Source of the DNA: Virgibacillus sp. LDC-1
GTDB taxonomy: Bacteria > Bacillota > Bacilli > Bacillales > Amphibacillaceae
DNA length: 64,000 nt
Direction: 5' to 3'
NCBI RefSeq assembly: GCF_030137545.1
Contig: NZ_JARUVL010000009.1
Span: 17,290 to 81,289 of the forward strand
A program made the position numbers and the translations under genes. Position 1 is the first letter of the stretch; every line of letters begins with the position of its first letter. The notes under the pieces are model-generated. The model was not told where the DNA came from and did no database searches. It was given only the letters and a program-made list of their open reading frames with translations. Of the stretch, positions 43,785-52,187 are shown piece by piece.

Positions 43785-44161
43785 GAGGTTGAGACAAACC
43801 TAAAACAGGTTACTTAAAAGAAGACGAATAATAAGATATGAAAGCAATCTAAGTGTAGTCAAAATACAGAGCCTCCTGCGGGAACAGCAATAGGGGAACG
43901 CAGACTAAAACCGCTACGTCCTGTACGTCGAAAGCTCCACTTGGTAAAGGGCTTTTCTTTACCAAGTTAGTTGAGGCCGTGCTGCGGCAAAGAAGACACT
44001 GCGAAAGTCATTTTGAGCAGAAGTCACGCTTGTGCCTGTGGTGAAAGCGAAGTATTTTGACGAAGCGATGATAAATGCTGTTTTTGAATACAAATAATCC
44101 GAACTGATTCGAGTGAATCGTTCGGATTTTACTATGCACAAAATACTTTTGTCCCAGCCTC
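43785..44161 (-). repeat. Dispersed intergenic repeat, copy B, with terminal inverted repeats
   Basis: The 377-bp element begins GAGGTTGAGACAAA (43785-43798) and ends in TTTGTCCCAGCCTC (44148-44161), whose complement GAGGCTGGGACAAA differs from the left end at two bases. Internally it matches copy A in reverse (43892-43981) and copy C (44023-44049 with 63799-63825). It holds a hairpin ACTTGGTAAAG/CTTTACCAAGT (43939-43967) and a 9-bp stem near 44095-44130. It ends 2 bp from the ykoC stop codon and may terminate that operon. Confidence 0.75.
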
Positions 44162-44163
44162 TA

Positions 44164-44940
44164 TTAAAAGTGATATGGATAGATTTTTAAAAAGCCGAGC
44201 TGGTTCGAGATAAGGCATGCTATCAAAAAAGTAATGAGCATACATAAGAAAAAGAATCCATCCTGTTTTTTTACGTTAAACTGGCGATAGTAGGTTCGGT
44301 TTCGATCTCCTGTGAATCCTTTTGATTCCATGGCAATTGCGGTTCGTTCTGCTTTTCGAATCGCGCTTGCAAGTAACGGGATAGCAAATCGCTTATAATG
44401 CTTCCATCTTTCATTGTATCCATTGCCACGAGCTCCTCGAATACGGTGAGCAGCATGAAGGAGCTGCCATTCTTCCTTCATCATCGGTAGAAAACGAAAT
44501 CCAGCAAGTACTCCATAAGCGATTTTCGGAGAAAGTCTCATCTGCTGATTAAGGCTAAGAATAAAATCTACCATATCTGTTGTAAAAATAAATAGTAATG
44601 ATAGTGCCGCAACGCTTAATACTCGCAAGGCAAGTGCGAGTGCTGTCAAAAGTGCTTCATAGGAAAACGAAAGTCCGAACAAATGGATGACGTTTTCTAG
44701 ATTCTGGGATGGTGCGCCAACGAAAAGTGTCGTCCAAAGCATGCCAAAAGATAATATACTAAATGGAAGTAAATAGAGCACATAGCGCTTCCAATGAATC
44801 TGTCCTCCGATAAAAGTTAGTGTAATTGTCCAAACAAATAAGAGTGCGGGAGTGATAGGGTCAAAAACAAGTGCTAATAAGATAATGGTTACGACGATTG
44901 TTAAGGCCTTTACACTTGGATTAAGTTGGTGTAGAAACAT
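44164..44940 (-). CDS. ykoC: ECF transporter transmembrane protein EcfT (YkoC-like)
   Basis: This 258-residue CbiQ/EcfT protein has about five membrane segments and the cytoplasmic coupling helices typical of EcfT, including AHRIRGARG near residue 175 and RTAIAMESKGF. It links the substrate-binding YkoE to the ATPase YkoD. ATG 44940 has a GGAGGGG site, and the gene overlaps ykoD by 20 nt. It is the last gene of the riboswitch-controlled operon. Confidence 0.9.
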   Translation of the reverse strand: MFLHQLNPSVKALTIVVTIILLALVFDPITPALLFVWTITLTFIGGQIHWKRYVLYLLPFSILSFGMLWTTLFVGAPSQNLENVIHLFGLSFSYEALLTALALALRVLSVAALSLLFIFTTDMVDFILSLNQQMRLSPKIAYGVLAGFRFLPMMKEEWQLLHAAHRIRGARGNGYNERWKHYKRFAIPLLASAIRKAERTAIAMESKGFTGDRNRTYYRQFNVKKQDGFFFLCMLITFLIACLISNQLGFLKIYPYHF

Positions 44941-46588
44941 TCTTGCCCCTCCTTTCACAGCATCGTTTGAGCTGAATTGGAGTAGGAAGCGTTAATTGCC
45001 ATTGTTGGAGAAGTTTTTCTGATTTTGCCCATAAATGTTCTGGTTCACAATTTACAGCTATTTCTCCTTGATTCATAACAATGACCCGTGTTGCATGTTC
45101 ATAGACAAGGTCCATGTCATGGGTAATCATGACGATGGTTGTTCCTGTCTTGTGTCTTTCTGATAAAAGGTGCATCAATTCGCGATTAGAAAGGGCGTCC
45201 TGTCCGAATGTTGGTTCATCCAGGATTAACATTGCTTGATTATCAATTAACATCGTTGCAACACTTAACCTTCGTTTTTGTCCTTGACTCAAGTGGAACG
45301 GATGGTGATTTTTCAAGTTAGTTAATCCACAGTTATCGAGCATCTCCATTGTTTTTGTTTTTATAACTTCATCTGAAAGCTCCTTTAAACGTAAGCTGTA
45401 AGCAACTTCCTCGAAAACGGAATCGGTAATAAATTGATGCTCAGGATTTTGAAATACGTACCCAATGTTATCCCGTAGCTCCTTTTCTTGCCATGAAGCA
45501 AGTTGTTTATTCTTTAGAAGAATCGAACCTTCTGAGGGCTGCTCAATTCCTGCAAGCAAACGCGAAAGCGTCGTTTTTCCGCTTCCATTAGATCCAATAA
45601 TAGCAACAAAATCCCCATGATAGATGTTTATTGACACATTTTGAATAATTTTTTTCTTCCTTTTAGAATAGGCTATTTGGTTTGCTACTAACAATGCCTG
45701 CTTATACGTCTGTTTTGGCATGATGTTATTGTCCCAGTATGCTGGTTTATATTGTTCGGCCTGACAAGCAAAAGCGGACAGTGTTAATGGAATAGGGAGT
45801 GTTTTATTGTGATAAGGCAATACATAGTTTGCTACCCTAGGTAACCAGATGCCTTCTTTTTGAAGTAAAGGACGTTTATGATTAATCGCACCACGTAATG
45901 GGCCATCATAAAAAATAGTTCCATCATTATTAAGTAACACACACCGTTCTGCTAGTTCTGTCCAACCATCAAGCTGGTGTTCAATAATAATGAGGCTACA
46001 CCCTGTCTGCACTTTTATAGAACGTATCGTTTCAATTAATTCCATTGCCGCCATAGGGTCTAGGTTTGCAGTTGGTTCATCAAGTATCAGCAGCTTTGGC
46101 TCTAAAGCAAGTATACACGCGAGCGCCAATTTTTGTTTTTGTCCGCCAGATAAGCTTGAAATAGTAGCCTTCTTAAAAGGCATTAAACCGACTAACTCTA
46201 AGGCGTCGTCTATTTTTTTCGCTATTTTCATCTTAGGGATGCGGATGTTTTCTAGTCCGAAAGCTACCTCATCCTCTACTGTGAGCATACAAAATTGTGT
46301 TTCCGGATCTTGAAACACAACCCCGACATGTTGTGCAAGCTCCCCAGGACGATAATCTGTTGTTCGTTTCCCATTTATTATGACGTCACCTTGCATTTCC
46401 CCGTCCAATTCACGAGGATAAAGTCCATTCAAGCAGTAGGTTAATGTACTTTTTCCGCAACCACTTGGTCCAAGCAGAAGGATGCTTTCTCCTTCCAGTA
46501 ATTCGAAGTTAACCGCATTTAATGTATCTCTGTTAGATGAAAAATCGTATCGCACATGCAACTGATTTACTTGTAAAAAAGGCATCAT
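44921..46588 (-). CDS. ykoD: Double ATPase of thiamine-precursor ECF transporter (YkoD-like)
   Basis: This 555-residue protein fuses two ABC ATPase domains. The first (1-235) has GPSGCGKST, LSGGQKQKLALA and LLILDEPTANLD. The second (about 310-520) has GSNGSGKTT, LSQGQKRRLSVA and MLILDEPTFGQD. In ykoFEDC it powers uptake of a thiamine precursor, thought to be hydroxymethylpyrimidine. Its start overlaps the ykoE stop (ATGA). A linker near 236-300 contains no recognisable domain. Confidence 0.92.
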   Translation of the reverse strand: MMPFLQVNQLHVRYDFSSNRDTLNAVNFELLEGESILLLGPSGCGKSTLTYCLNGLYPRELDGEMQGDVIINGKRTTDYRPGELAQHVGVVFQDPETQFCMLTVEDEVAFGLENIRIPKMKIAKKIDDALELVGLMPFKKATISSLSGGQKQKLALACILALEPKLLILDEPTANLDPMAAMELIETIRSIKVQTGCSLIIIEHQLDGWTELAERCVLLNNDGTIFYDGPLRGAINHKRPLLQKEGIWLPRVANYVLPYHNKTLPIPLTLSAFACQAEQYKPAYWDNNIMPKQTYKQALLVANQIAYSKRKKKIIQNVSINIYHGDFVAIIGSNGSGKTTLSRLLAGIEQPSEGSILLKNKQLASWQEKELRDNIGYVFQNPEHQFITDSVFEEVAYSLRLKELSDEVIKTKTMEMLDNCGLTNLKNHHPFHLSQGQKRRLSVATMLIDNQAMLILDEPTFGQDALSNRELMHLLSERHKTGTTIVMITHDMDLVYEHATRVIVMNQGEIAVNCEPEHLWAKSEKLLQQWQLTLPTPIQLKRCCERRGKNVSTPT

Positions 46589-47163
46589 GCAGATTTCTTC
46601 CTACGTAATTCTTTTCCTAGTGCAAAGCTGGAAAGCACACCTGTCTTAGCTAAGCCGTCACTGATTGCCTTCCCGATTAAACCTGCAATAAGAGCACCAC
46701 TAATAAGACGTGTGAAAAACATTGCGGTTACGTAACCTGGATGTAAAACCGCATATCCACTCATCACATACCCATACGCAAAGCTCGTAATTGCTGACCC
46801 CATTCCAGCTGCTACTAGAACCCAGGTTGAATATATCTTCCATCTTGTAGCAGCAAATACTGCTTCCGCACCAATTCCTTGTACCATACCAGCGATAATG
46901 AGCATTGGTCCTGTCGCGTTACCTATTAATACTTCAACCATAGCGGCGATTGTTTCTGATAAGAATGCAGCACCAGGCTTTCGAATGATATAAGCAGCTA
47001 TAATCGATACGATAAACCAGATACCAAAAATTAGATCATATCCAATCGGTCCAAATAAACCAACGAGAAGCTTCCCAAGTGGAAAAAAAGCTAAATAAAT
47101 TACGGCGAAGACAACTGATAAAGCGGCCATTACTACCACTTCTTTGAACCGCCAATTACGCAT
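46585..47163 (-). CDS. ykoE: ECF transporter substrate-binding component (YkoE-like)
   Basis: This 192-residue integral membrane protein has about six segments and fits the YkoE S-component: FFPLGKLLVGLFGPIGYDLI, MVEVLIGNATGPMLIIAGMV and GIGAEAVFAATRWK. It binds the thiamine precursor and works with YkoD and YkoC. ATG 47163 has GGGAGTG upstream and overlaps the end of ykoF by 8 nt. Confidence 0.9.
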   Translation of the reverse strand: MRNWRFKEVVVMAALSVVFAVIYLAFFPLGKLLVGLFGPIGYDLIFGIWFIVSIIAAYIIRKPGAAFLSETIAAMVEVLIGNATGPMLIIAGMVQGIGAEAVFAATRWKIYSTWVLVAAGMGSAITSFAYGYVMSGYAVLHPGYVTAMFFTRLISGALIAGLIGKAISDGLAKTGVLSSFALGKELRRKKSA

Positions 47164-47770
47164 GCTTATCACTCCCAACTTCTGTTGGACTATTGGCAGA
47201 TAAGGAAACTGTCATTACTGTATGAGAAGAACCGGCTTGAGCAGTCGCTGTAAATACAGTTTCTAATCCTTTAAAAACATCCATGGCATCTCCATCCAAA
47301 CGAGTAGAATAGTGTGCAGGAGAAACCGTAACATAAGATTTCATTGCTTCAATTTGTTTGTAAATAAGCTCCATATAATCGCCATCTCCTAGTGGATACA
47401 ATGAAAATTTTGCCCCGGCAATACTTGATAGCTTACTTGCCTTAGCGTGGTTAAGTGGAATATCATCTGCTGCTAAATAAACATCCCCATCCGAATCACC
47501 TGGACAGCCTACCGAATAGGTAGCATGAAACGCAATATGTTCACCAGTTGCTGCTGCGAGAACAAAGATCGCTTTTGTAACATCAAAGACGTGTGTTGCT
47601 TTGCCACGAATGGTTGTCGTTATATCATCCGTTTTTATCCATACCTTGTCTGTATTTACTTCTTCAAGAACACCAACAATAATTGCTATAAAATTACTGC
47701 TCATTGGATGAAGTGAAAAGCTTGCTCCTGTAATTTGTTTACCTGCCCCGCATTCCGTTGTCATTTTCAT
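47156..47770 (-). CDS. ykoF: YkoF family thiamine/HMP-binding protein
   Basis: This 204-residue soluble protein has two similar ferredoxin-like halves, starting GKQITGASFSLHPMSSNFIA (about 8) and SSIAGAKFSLYPLGDGDYME (about 116), as in the YkoF family that binds thiamine or its pyrimidine moiety. ATG 47770 has a GGGAGGAAA site. A longer open frame to 47839 is wrong because it reads through the riboswitch terminator. Expression is expected only when thiamine pyrophosphate is scarce. Confidence 0.92.
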   Translation of the reverse strand: MKMTTECGAGKQITGASFSLHPMSSNFIAIIVGVLEEVNTDKVWIKTDDITTTIRGKATHVFDVTKAIFVLAAATGEHIAFHATYSVGCPGDSDGDVYLAADDIPLNHAKASKLSSIAGAKFSLYPLGDGDYMELIYKQIEAMKSYVTVSPAHYSTRLDGDAMDVFKGLETVFTATAQAGSSHTVMTVSLSANSPTEVGSDKHA

Positions 47771-47807
47771 TCCATTTCCTCCCTCATATTGATTTAAGAC
47801 AATAAAA

Positions 47808-47838
47808 AAACTGCATCCCATAGGGAATGCAGTCAACA
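47808..47838 (-). terminator. Riboswitch-controlled terminator
   Basis: ACTGCATTCCC pairs with GGGATGCAGT and is followed by T7 on the minus strand. It lies between the TPP aptamer and ykoF, as needed for transcription attenuation. Confidence 0.85.
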
Positions 47839-47880
47839 TGGCAAATCATATGAAATAGTCCATTCATGTTTTCTTAGCCG

Positions 47881-47972
47881 ACTGCACTTCCCCACGCTGG
47901 TATTATCCAGATCGGGTGCAAAGGGTCAGAATACATTAATTCCTCTCAGCCGCTTTCACAGCTCCCCTAGCG
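47881..47972 (-). promoter_or_regulatory. TPP riboswitch (THI box) aptamer
   Basis: On the minus strand the conserved THI-box blocks appear in order: CTAGGGGAGC, GGCTGAGAGG, GACCCTTTGCACCCGATCTG and GATAATACCAGCGTGGGGAA. Binding of thiamine pyrophosphate should allow the downstream terminator to form and switch off ykoFEDC. A competing antiterminator was not traced base by base. Confidence 0.93.
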
Positions 47973-48004
47973 CTTCATACCTGTATACAGTTTTCTTATG
48001 GATT

Positions 48005-48033
48005 ATCATATCGTGCTCAACAAAAATTGTAAA
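48005..48033 (-). promoter_or_regulatory. Sigma-A promoter of riboswitch-ykoFEDC
   Basis: On the minus strand TTTACA (48033-48028) and TATGAT (48010-48005) are 17 bp apart. The start point would fall about 30 bases before the aptamer. Confidence 0.75.
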
Positions 48034-48044
48034 GCTCTGTTACA

Positions 48045-49283
48045 TTAGTGGCCTTCTCCGTGTTCATTCGCAATCTCTAATTTCTCATCAAGCTTCCCTT
48101 GGTTCATAAATGAGATTGCATCAAAAGATCCAGTAATAAATCCATGATTATATGGACCGTTTTGCGGGTTAGCTGTAAATGTTGGACGAATCATTGCTAG
48201 AAAGTCATAAATTGCCTGGTTAGGTACGCCATCTTCCAACCAAATTAATGGTGCATGTTTACCGAGATGAGAAAGGGGTGCACTAGCAATTGCTAGATCG
48301 GGTGTAGAAGTCGAAATAAATGACACACCATGTCCAGGTTCATCAAAGCCCCAACCGAAATCAGTTTTTTTATCTTTAAATGCTGCAAAGTTGATGGCGT
48401 TCTCTACAACGTTTTTTCCTTCAATGCGTGTCACGTTTCCTAACTTTTTCAAGTCGTTTTCTACATCATTTGAAACAACCGATTTTGGTCCTAAAATATA
48501 TATGTTTAGAGCATCTTTTTTTCGTTTTTTTAATGCTTCCACAGTTTGTTTTGGAATGTCATTTTGCTCAACATAAAGGACAGGCTCTGGCATGTGGGCA
48601 ATCCAATTCACTGCTGGCAACGAATAAAGCTTTCCTTTTTCCTCAGAGGAAGCGATTATGACATTTTCAGGGAACGCTCCTGTAAGATTGGCATATTTTT
48701 CATCGATGTTGGCTGCGAACGTAGCTGGATCAACACTCTTTATATGGTCAGTTGGATAGTTTTCTAATTTGCTTCGCACGTTTTGAGAAACATCTCCAAT
48801 AACCATTATTTTAGTTCCATTTTCATTTCCCTTCGGTTGTAAACGCTCAATTTCTTCCAATGTTTTGTTTGGGATACGATTTTCTTCGATAAATAGAATC
48901 GGGCCATTGTTAGGGTGATGAATGAGGTTAGCACTTGCCATGGCTATTTGCCAGGAATCCTCCGCAACGAGCAAAATGGTTCCTGGCCTATTTTCAGCAT
49001 GTGTAGCTGGCCAGATTGTTTGTGAAACATGGATAGACGTGTCTATTAATTTGTCGCTGTCGGAGCCAATGCGTGTTATGTTTTTAGTACTCCCAATGAC
49101 CAGATTATTAATTGCTTGCTTATTTTCGTTTTGAGGTTGTTGTCTAAATTGTTCATTGCTTGATTCAGAAGCATTCTCCTCTTTCGTTGTTTTACCATGT
49201 GTGTTGTTATTTTCCACTTCTGGAGCACAGCCTATAAGAAGGAAGATCGTAATGAAAATAGTGAATGTTGAATTCCGAGACAT
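48045..49283 (-). CDS. Lipoprotein with cell-wall-binding-repeat-2-like domains
   Basis: This 412-residue protein has a lipoprotein signal (FLLIGCAPE, lipid-modified Cys19) and a low-complexity polar linker to about residue 70. Three similar segments follow of the type GTILLVAEDSWQIAMASANL...GPILFIEEN...IMVIGD and NIYILGPKSVVSNDVENDLK, resembling the CWB2 fold that binds anionic wall polymers in other Firmicutes. The function is unknown. ATG 49283 has a GGAGAG site. It is divergent from the two-component system. Confidence 0.7.
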   Translation of the reverse strand: MSRNSTFTIFITIFLLIGCAPEVENNNTHGKTTKEENASESSNEQFRQQPQNENKQAINNLVIGSTKNITRIGSDSDKLIDTSIHVSQTIWPATHAENRPGTILLVAEDSWQIAMASANLIHHPNNGPILFIEENRIPNKTLEEIERLQPKGNENGTKIMVIGDVSQNVRSKLENYPTDHIKSVDPATFAANIDEKYANLTGAFPENVIIASSEEKGKLYSLPAVNWIAHMPEPVLYVEQNDIPKQTVEALKKRKKDALNIYILGPKSVVSNDVENDLKKLGNVTRIEGKNVVENAINFAAFKDKKTDFGWGFDEPGHGVSFISTSTPDLAIASAPLSHLGKHAPLIWLEDGVPNQAIYDFLAMIRPTFTANPQNGPYNHGFITGSFDAISFMNQGKLDEKLEIANEHGEGH

Positions 49284-49495
49284 AGCTTTCTCTCCTTTCA
49301 TGTCTTTTCACATCAAAGAATTCCCAAAAAAAATGCAGAATATCTGCAGATTGGATTACACTTGAATAACAAAAAAGGTTTATAGTTGGTGTTCTGCATC
49401 AATTCTTGATACTTTTGTATTAACCTAGGTAACGTCAAGAAACCTACATATTAGATTGGATAATATAAAAATTTCAATGACCAGAGAGGTAAACG

Positions 49496-50872
49496 ATGGT
49501 AAATAAACTTTCTGTAAAAATAGGTGTGTTGTTTTTTGGATTTATCGTAATTATTGAGTCGCTGTTGTTTTTTATCTTGTATATAAATTTAGAAAATGAT
49601 CGTATTGATGAGGTAATGGGTGGGCTATTAGCAAGAGGGAATTCTCATCGAGATGTGTTAGAAAGTAAATTTGATCAAACAACAATGGAGCACGTTAGTC
49701 TAATGGAATCTGCTTCTGAATTTATCGTTGTAATTACAGACGAAGCTGGAAATGTCTTGGAGTCATCTGAGCATGTTGATTCTGAAATGATGCAAGTAAT
49801 ACAGCTTTCAGAAGGTACCGCGATTGCCAAAAAAGGAGAAGTTGTAGAAGACCAATGGAAAGATAGCATGTATATCGCTACAGATAGTCCTATTACAATC
49901 AACGATAAGCATAAAGGGCATGTATTTATGTTTGCTCATACAAGTTATGTCAAGAAGATTGTCGATCAGCTAAGTAACCAATTTGTTGTTATTAGTGTCA
50001 TAACGGTTCTTTTAACGATTGTCGCAATTTTAATTTTATCGCGTGTTATCACGCTTCCGTTAATTCGAATGAAGGAGGCAACAGAAAAGCTTAGTCTTGG
50101 GGAAAATAAGGTAGAGCTTACTACGTCTCGTCAGGATGAGCTTGGTGAGTTAGCAAATTCGATTACAAAGCTGTCGAATGATCTGGAGGAAATGAAACAG
50201 GCGAGAAATGAATTTTTAGCAAGTATTGCTCACGAGCTTCGAACACCATTAACTTATATAAAAGGATATGCGGATATTATCAATCGACAGGACTTATCAC
50301 AGAAAGAGGTTGTCGAATATGCCGGTGTTATTCGAGAAGAAGCAGAGCAGCTGACAGCGCTAATTAAGCAATTGTTTGATTTGGCGAAAATGGATCAGCA
50401 TAATTTTGTGATTGAAAAACAACATGTAAAGCTTTGCTCGATTATTCAAAAAGTATTGGAGCGGATGCAACCCGTCTTTGATGAAAAACAGCTTTCAATT
50501 AAGGTTTTCTGTGGGCAACATATAACTGCTTTTATAGATCCTGAGCGGATGCAGCAAGTGTTGATGAATATTTTAGATAATGCAAGGAAGCATTCTCGAA
50601 CTGGAGGAAGTGTTTCCGTTTCAGTAGTTGATGAGCCAAACGAAGTTGTTGTCATTATTAAAGATGAAGGGGAAGGAATTCCCGCTGCAGATCTTCCTTA
50701 TATATTTGATCGGTTGTATCGTGTAGAAAAGTCAAGATCGCGTAAAAGCGGCGGCATCGGTTTAGGGTTATCGATTGCCAAAGAAATTGTTGAATCACAT
50801 GGAGGAAGCATTCATATTGAGAGCGAACAAAGAGCTGGAACAAAAGTGCGAATTCATTTGTCCAAGAGGTGA
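49496..50872 (+). CDS. Two-component sensor histidine kinase
   Basis: This 458-residue membrane kinase has two membrane segments (9-28 and 163-183) around a 130-residue outer sensor domain, then HAMP (184-235), a HisKA domain with the phospho-accepting His246 in ASIAHELRTPLTYIK, and an ATPase domain (NILDNARKH, DEGEGIP, GGIGLGLSIAKE). It phosphorylates the response regulator encoded next; the stop is followed within six bases by that gene's start. The stimulus is unknown. AGAGAGGT precedes the ATG. Confidence 0.92.
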   Translation: MVNKLSVKIGVLFFGFIVIIESLLFFILYINLENDRIDEVMGGLLARGNSHRDVLESKFDQTTMEHVSLMESASEFIVVITDEAGNVLESSEHVDSEMMQVIQLSEGTAIAKKGEVVEDQWKDSMYIATDSPITINDKHKGHVFMFAHTSYVKKIVDQLSNQFVVISVITVLLTIVAILILSRVITLPLIRMKEATEKLSLGENKVELTTSRQDELGELANSITKLSNDLEEMKQARNEFLASIAHELRTPLTYIKGYADIINRQDLSQKEVVEYAGVIREEAEQLTALIKQLFDLAKMDQHNFVIEKQHVKLCSIIQKVLERMQPVFDEKQLSIKVFCGQHITAFIDPERMQQVLMNILDNARKHSRTGGSVSVSVVDEPNEVVVIIKDEGEGIPAADLPYIFDRLYRVEKSRSRKSGGIGLGLSIAKEIVESHGGSIHIESEQRAGTKVRIHLSKR

Positions 50873-50877
50873 TTATT

Positions 50878-51555
50878 ATGTATAAAGTATTAATCGTTGA
50901 TGATGAGCAAAGAATGCTTGATTTACTTGCCTTGTATTTGCGACCTCATTCTTACATTTGTCAAAAAGCTTTAGGGGCTAAAGAGGCGTTGTCTAAACTC
51001 AAAGAAGATGTGTTTGATATTGTTTTGCTCGATATTATGATGCCGGATATGAACGGATGGGAGCTTTGTGGTGAAATTAGGCGATTTTCAGACGTACCAA
51101 TTATTATGGTGACTGCACGTGATCAGCAAGAGGATCTTGTGAAGGGACTAAAGCTTGGGGCAGATGATTATATAACGAAGCCTTTTAATGATGGTGAACT
51201 CTTGGCTCGTATGGAGGCATTACTTCGTAGAGTTCAACCGCAAGATCGAGTAGAAGTGAATGGTTTAGTATGGGACAAAGATCGATTTGAGGTTTTGTAT
51301 AAGGGAAAGCAGATTAAAATGACGCCGAAAGAGTTTTCGATGATTGGGAAATTCATGCAAAATCCAGACCGTGTTTTTTCAAGAGAACAATTGATTGAAC
51401 TCCTTTGGGGATATGATTCTCATACGGAAGGGCGAACCATCGATTCGCATGTCCGTAATATGAGAGAAAAAATTCGCCAGGCTGGATTTCCTATAGATGA
51501 CCATTTTAGAACAGTATGGGGCATTGGGTATAAGTGGATAAATGCGCAACCTTAA
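50878..51555 (+). CDS. Response regulator, OmpR/PhoB family
   Basis: This 225-residue regulator has a receiver domain (1-120) with the phospho-accepting Asp52 in LLDIMMPDMNGW and the switch Lys in YITKPF, and a C-terminal winged helix (about 130-223, with YDSHTEGRTIDSHVRNMREK). ATG 50878 has AAGAGGTG upstream, which overlaps the kinase stop. It likely controls its own operon and perhaps the small exported protein that follows, but no direct-repeat box was identified. Confidence 0.92.
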   Translation: MYKVLIVDDEQRMLDLLALYLRPHSYICQKALGAKEALSKLKEDVFDIVLLDIMMPDMNGWELCGEIRRFSDVPIIMVTARDQQEDLVKGLKLGADDYITKPFNDGELLARMEALLRRVQPQDRVEVNGLVWDKDRFEVLYKGKQIKMTPKEFSMIGKFMQNPDRVFSREQLIELLWGYDSHTEGRTIDSHVRNMREKIRQAGFPIDDHFRTVWGIGYKWINAQP

Positions 51556-51639
51556 ATGCTGTTCCTATTTTCGACATTGTTTCTTCATTATTTCTCGATA
51601 AATTTTCGTTAGGATAAAGTCGAAGGGAGGAGTAAAACA

Positions 51640-51870
51640 ATGAAGAAAAAAATGGTAGGCATTGTTTTAGCAGCTACGCTCGTTTTTGGTATAGGGAATA
51701 TCGCTTTTGCTCATGGTAATAATAATTTAGAAGGCTGGAGCTTTGAAGAAATGCTCCCATTCATGAAAGAAATGCATCCGAATGTACAGGATGAGCAATT
51801 AGAACAAATGTATCAAAACTGTCATGGTAACTGGCAGCAATCTCCAATGCAGGATGCTGGAGCATTTTAA
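51640..51870 (+). CDS. Small exported protein downstream of two-component system
   Basis: This 76-residue protein has a clear signal peptide (1-24, cleavage after IAFA). The mature part starts HGNNN and ends with a helical acidic region containing one cysteine, in YQNCHGNW. The histidines and acidic residues could bind a metal, but this is a guess. I do not recognise the family. A GGGAGGAG site lies upstream. It lies 84 bp after the response regulator and is probably part of its regulon. Confidence 0.7.
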   Translation: MKKKMVGIVLAATLVFGIGNIAFAHGNNNLEGWSFEEMLPFMKEMHPNVQDEQLEQMYQNCHGNWQQSPMQDAGAF

Positions 51871-51989
51871 CGCCTTACATGTAATTTTATAATTCAAACC
51901 TGATATGTTATCTTTTATCCTGCATGTAATTGGTAGGAAGGAGAAGTGGGGGAGAAAGAAGAACCCCGTTCATTAAAACTTTTATGATA

Positions 51990-52027
51990 GAAGAGAGTGT
52001 GTGAATTTATCTGCACTCTCTTTTTTC
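51990..52027 (+). terminator. Terminator after the small exported protein
   Basis: GAGAGTG (51993-51999) pairs with CACTCTC (52014-52020), followed by T6. The rest of the 51871-52187 gap shows no gene. Confidence 0.8.
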
Positions 52028-52187
52028 ATCCTTTTATATCGAAAATTCGCTTTGCATTTTTTCTGTTCTAATCTAGCCGAAGTATGCTATTTTAAGGGTA
52101 GGGAATAAGGAAATATTTTAGTTATTGCCTTTTTCCGCCGTTGGGAATAGCATGGTAGTAAGACATTTTTTGGAGAGGGTTTGGATA

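Noticed and set aside
43521..44141. Two 60-residue open frames over tRNA-Thr and repeat copy B
   Set aside because: One reads through the tRNA gene and the other through the repeat. Neither has start signals.
47771..47839. Upstream extension of ykoF
   Set aside because: The extra codons are the riboswitch terminator itself. The start at 47770 has the ribosome binding site.
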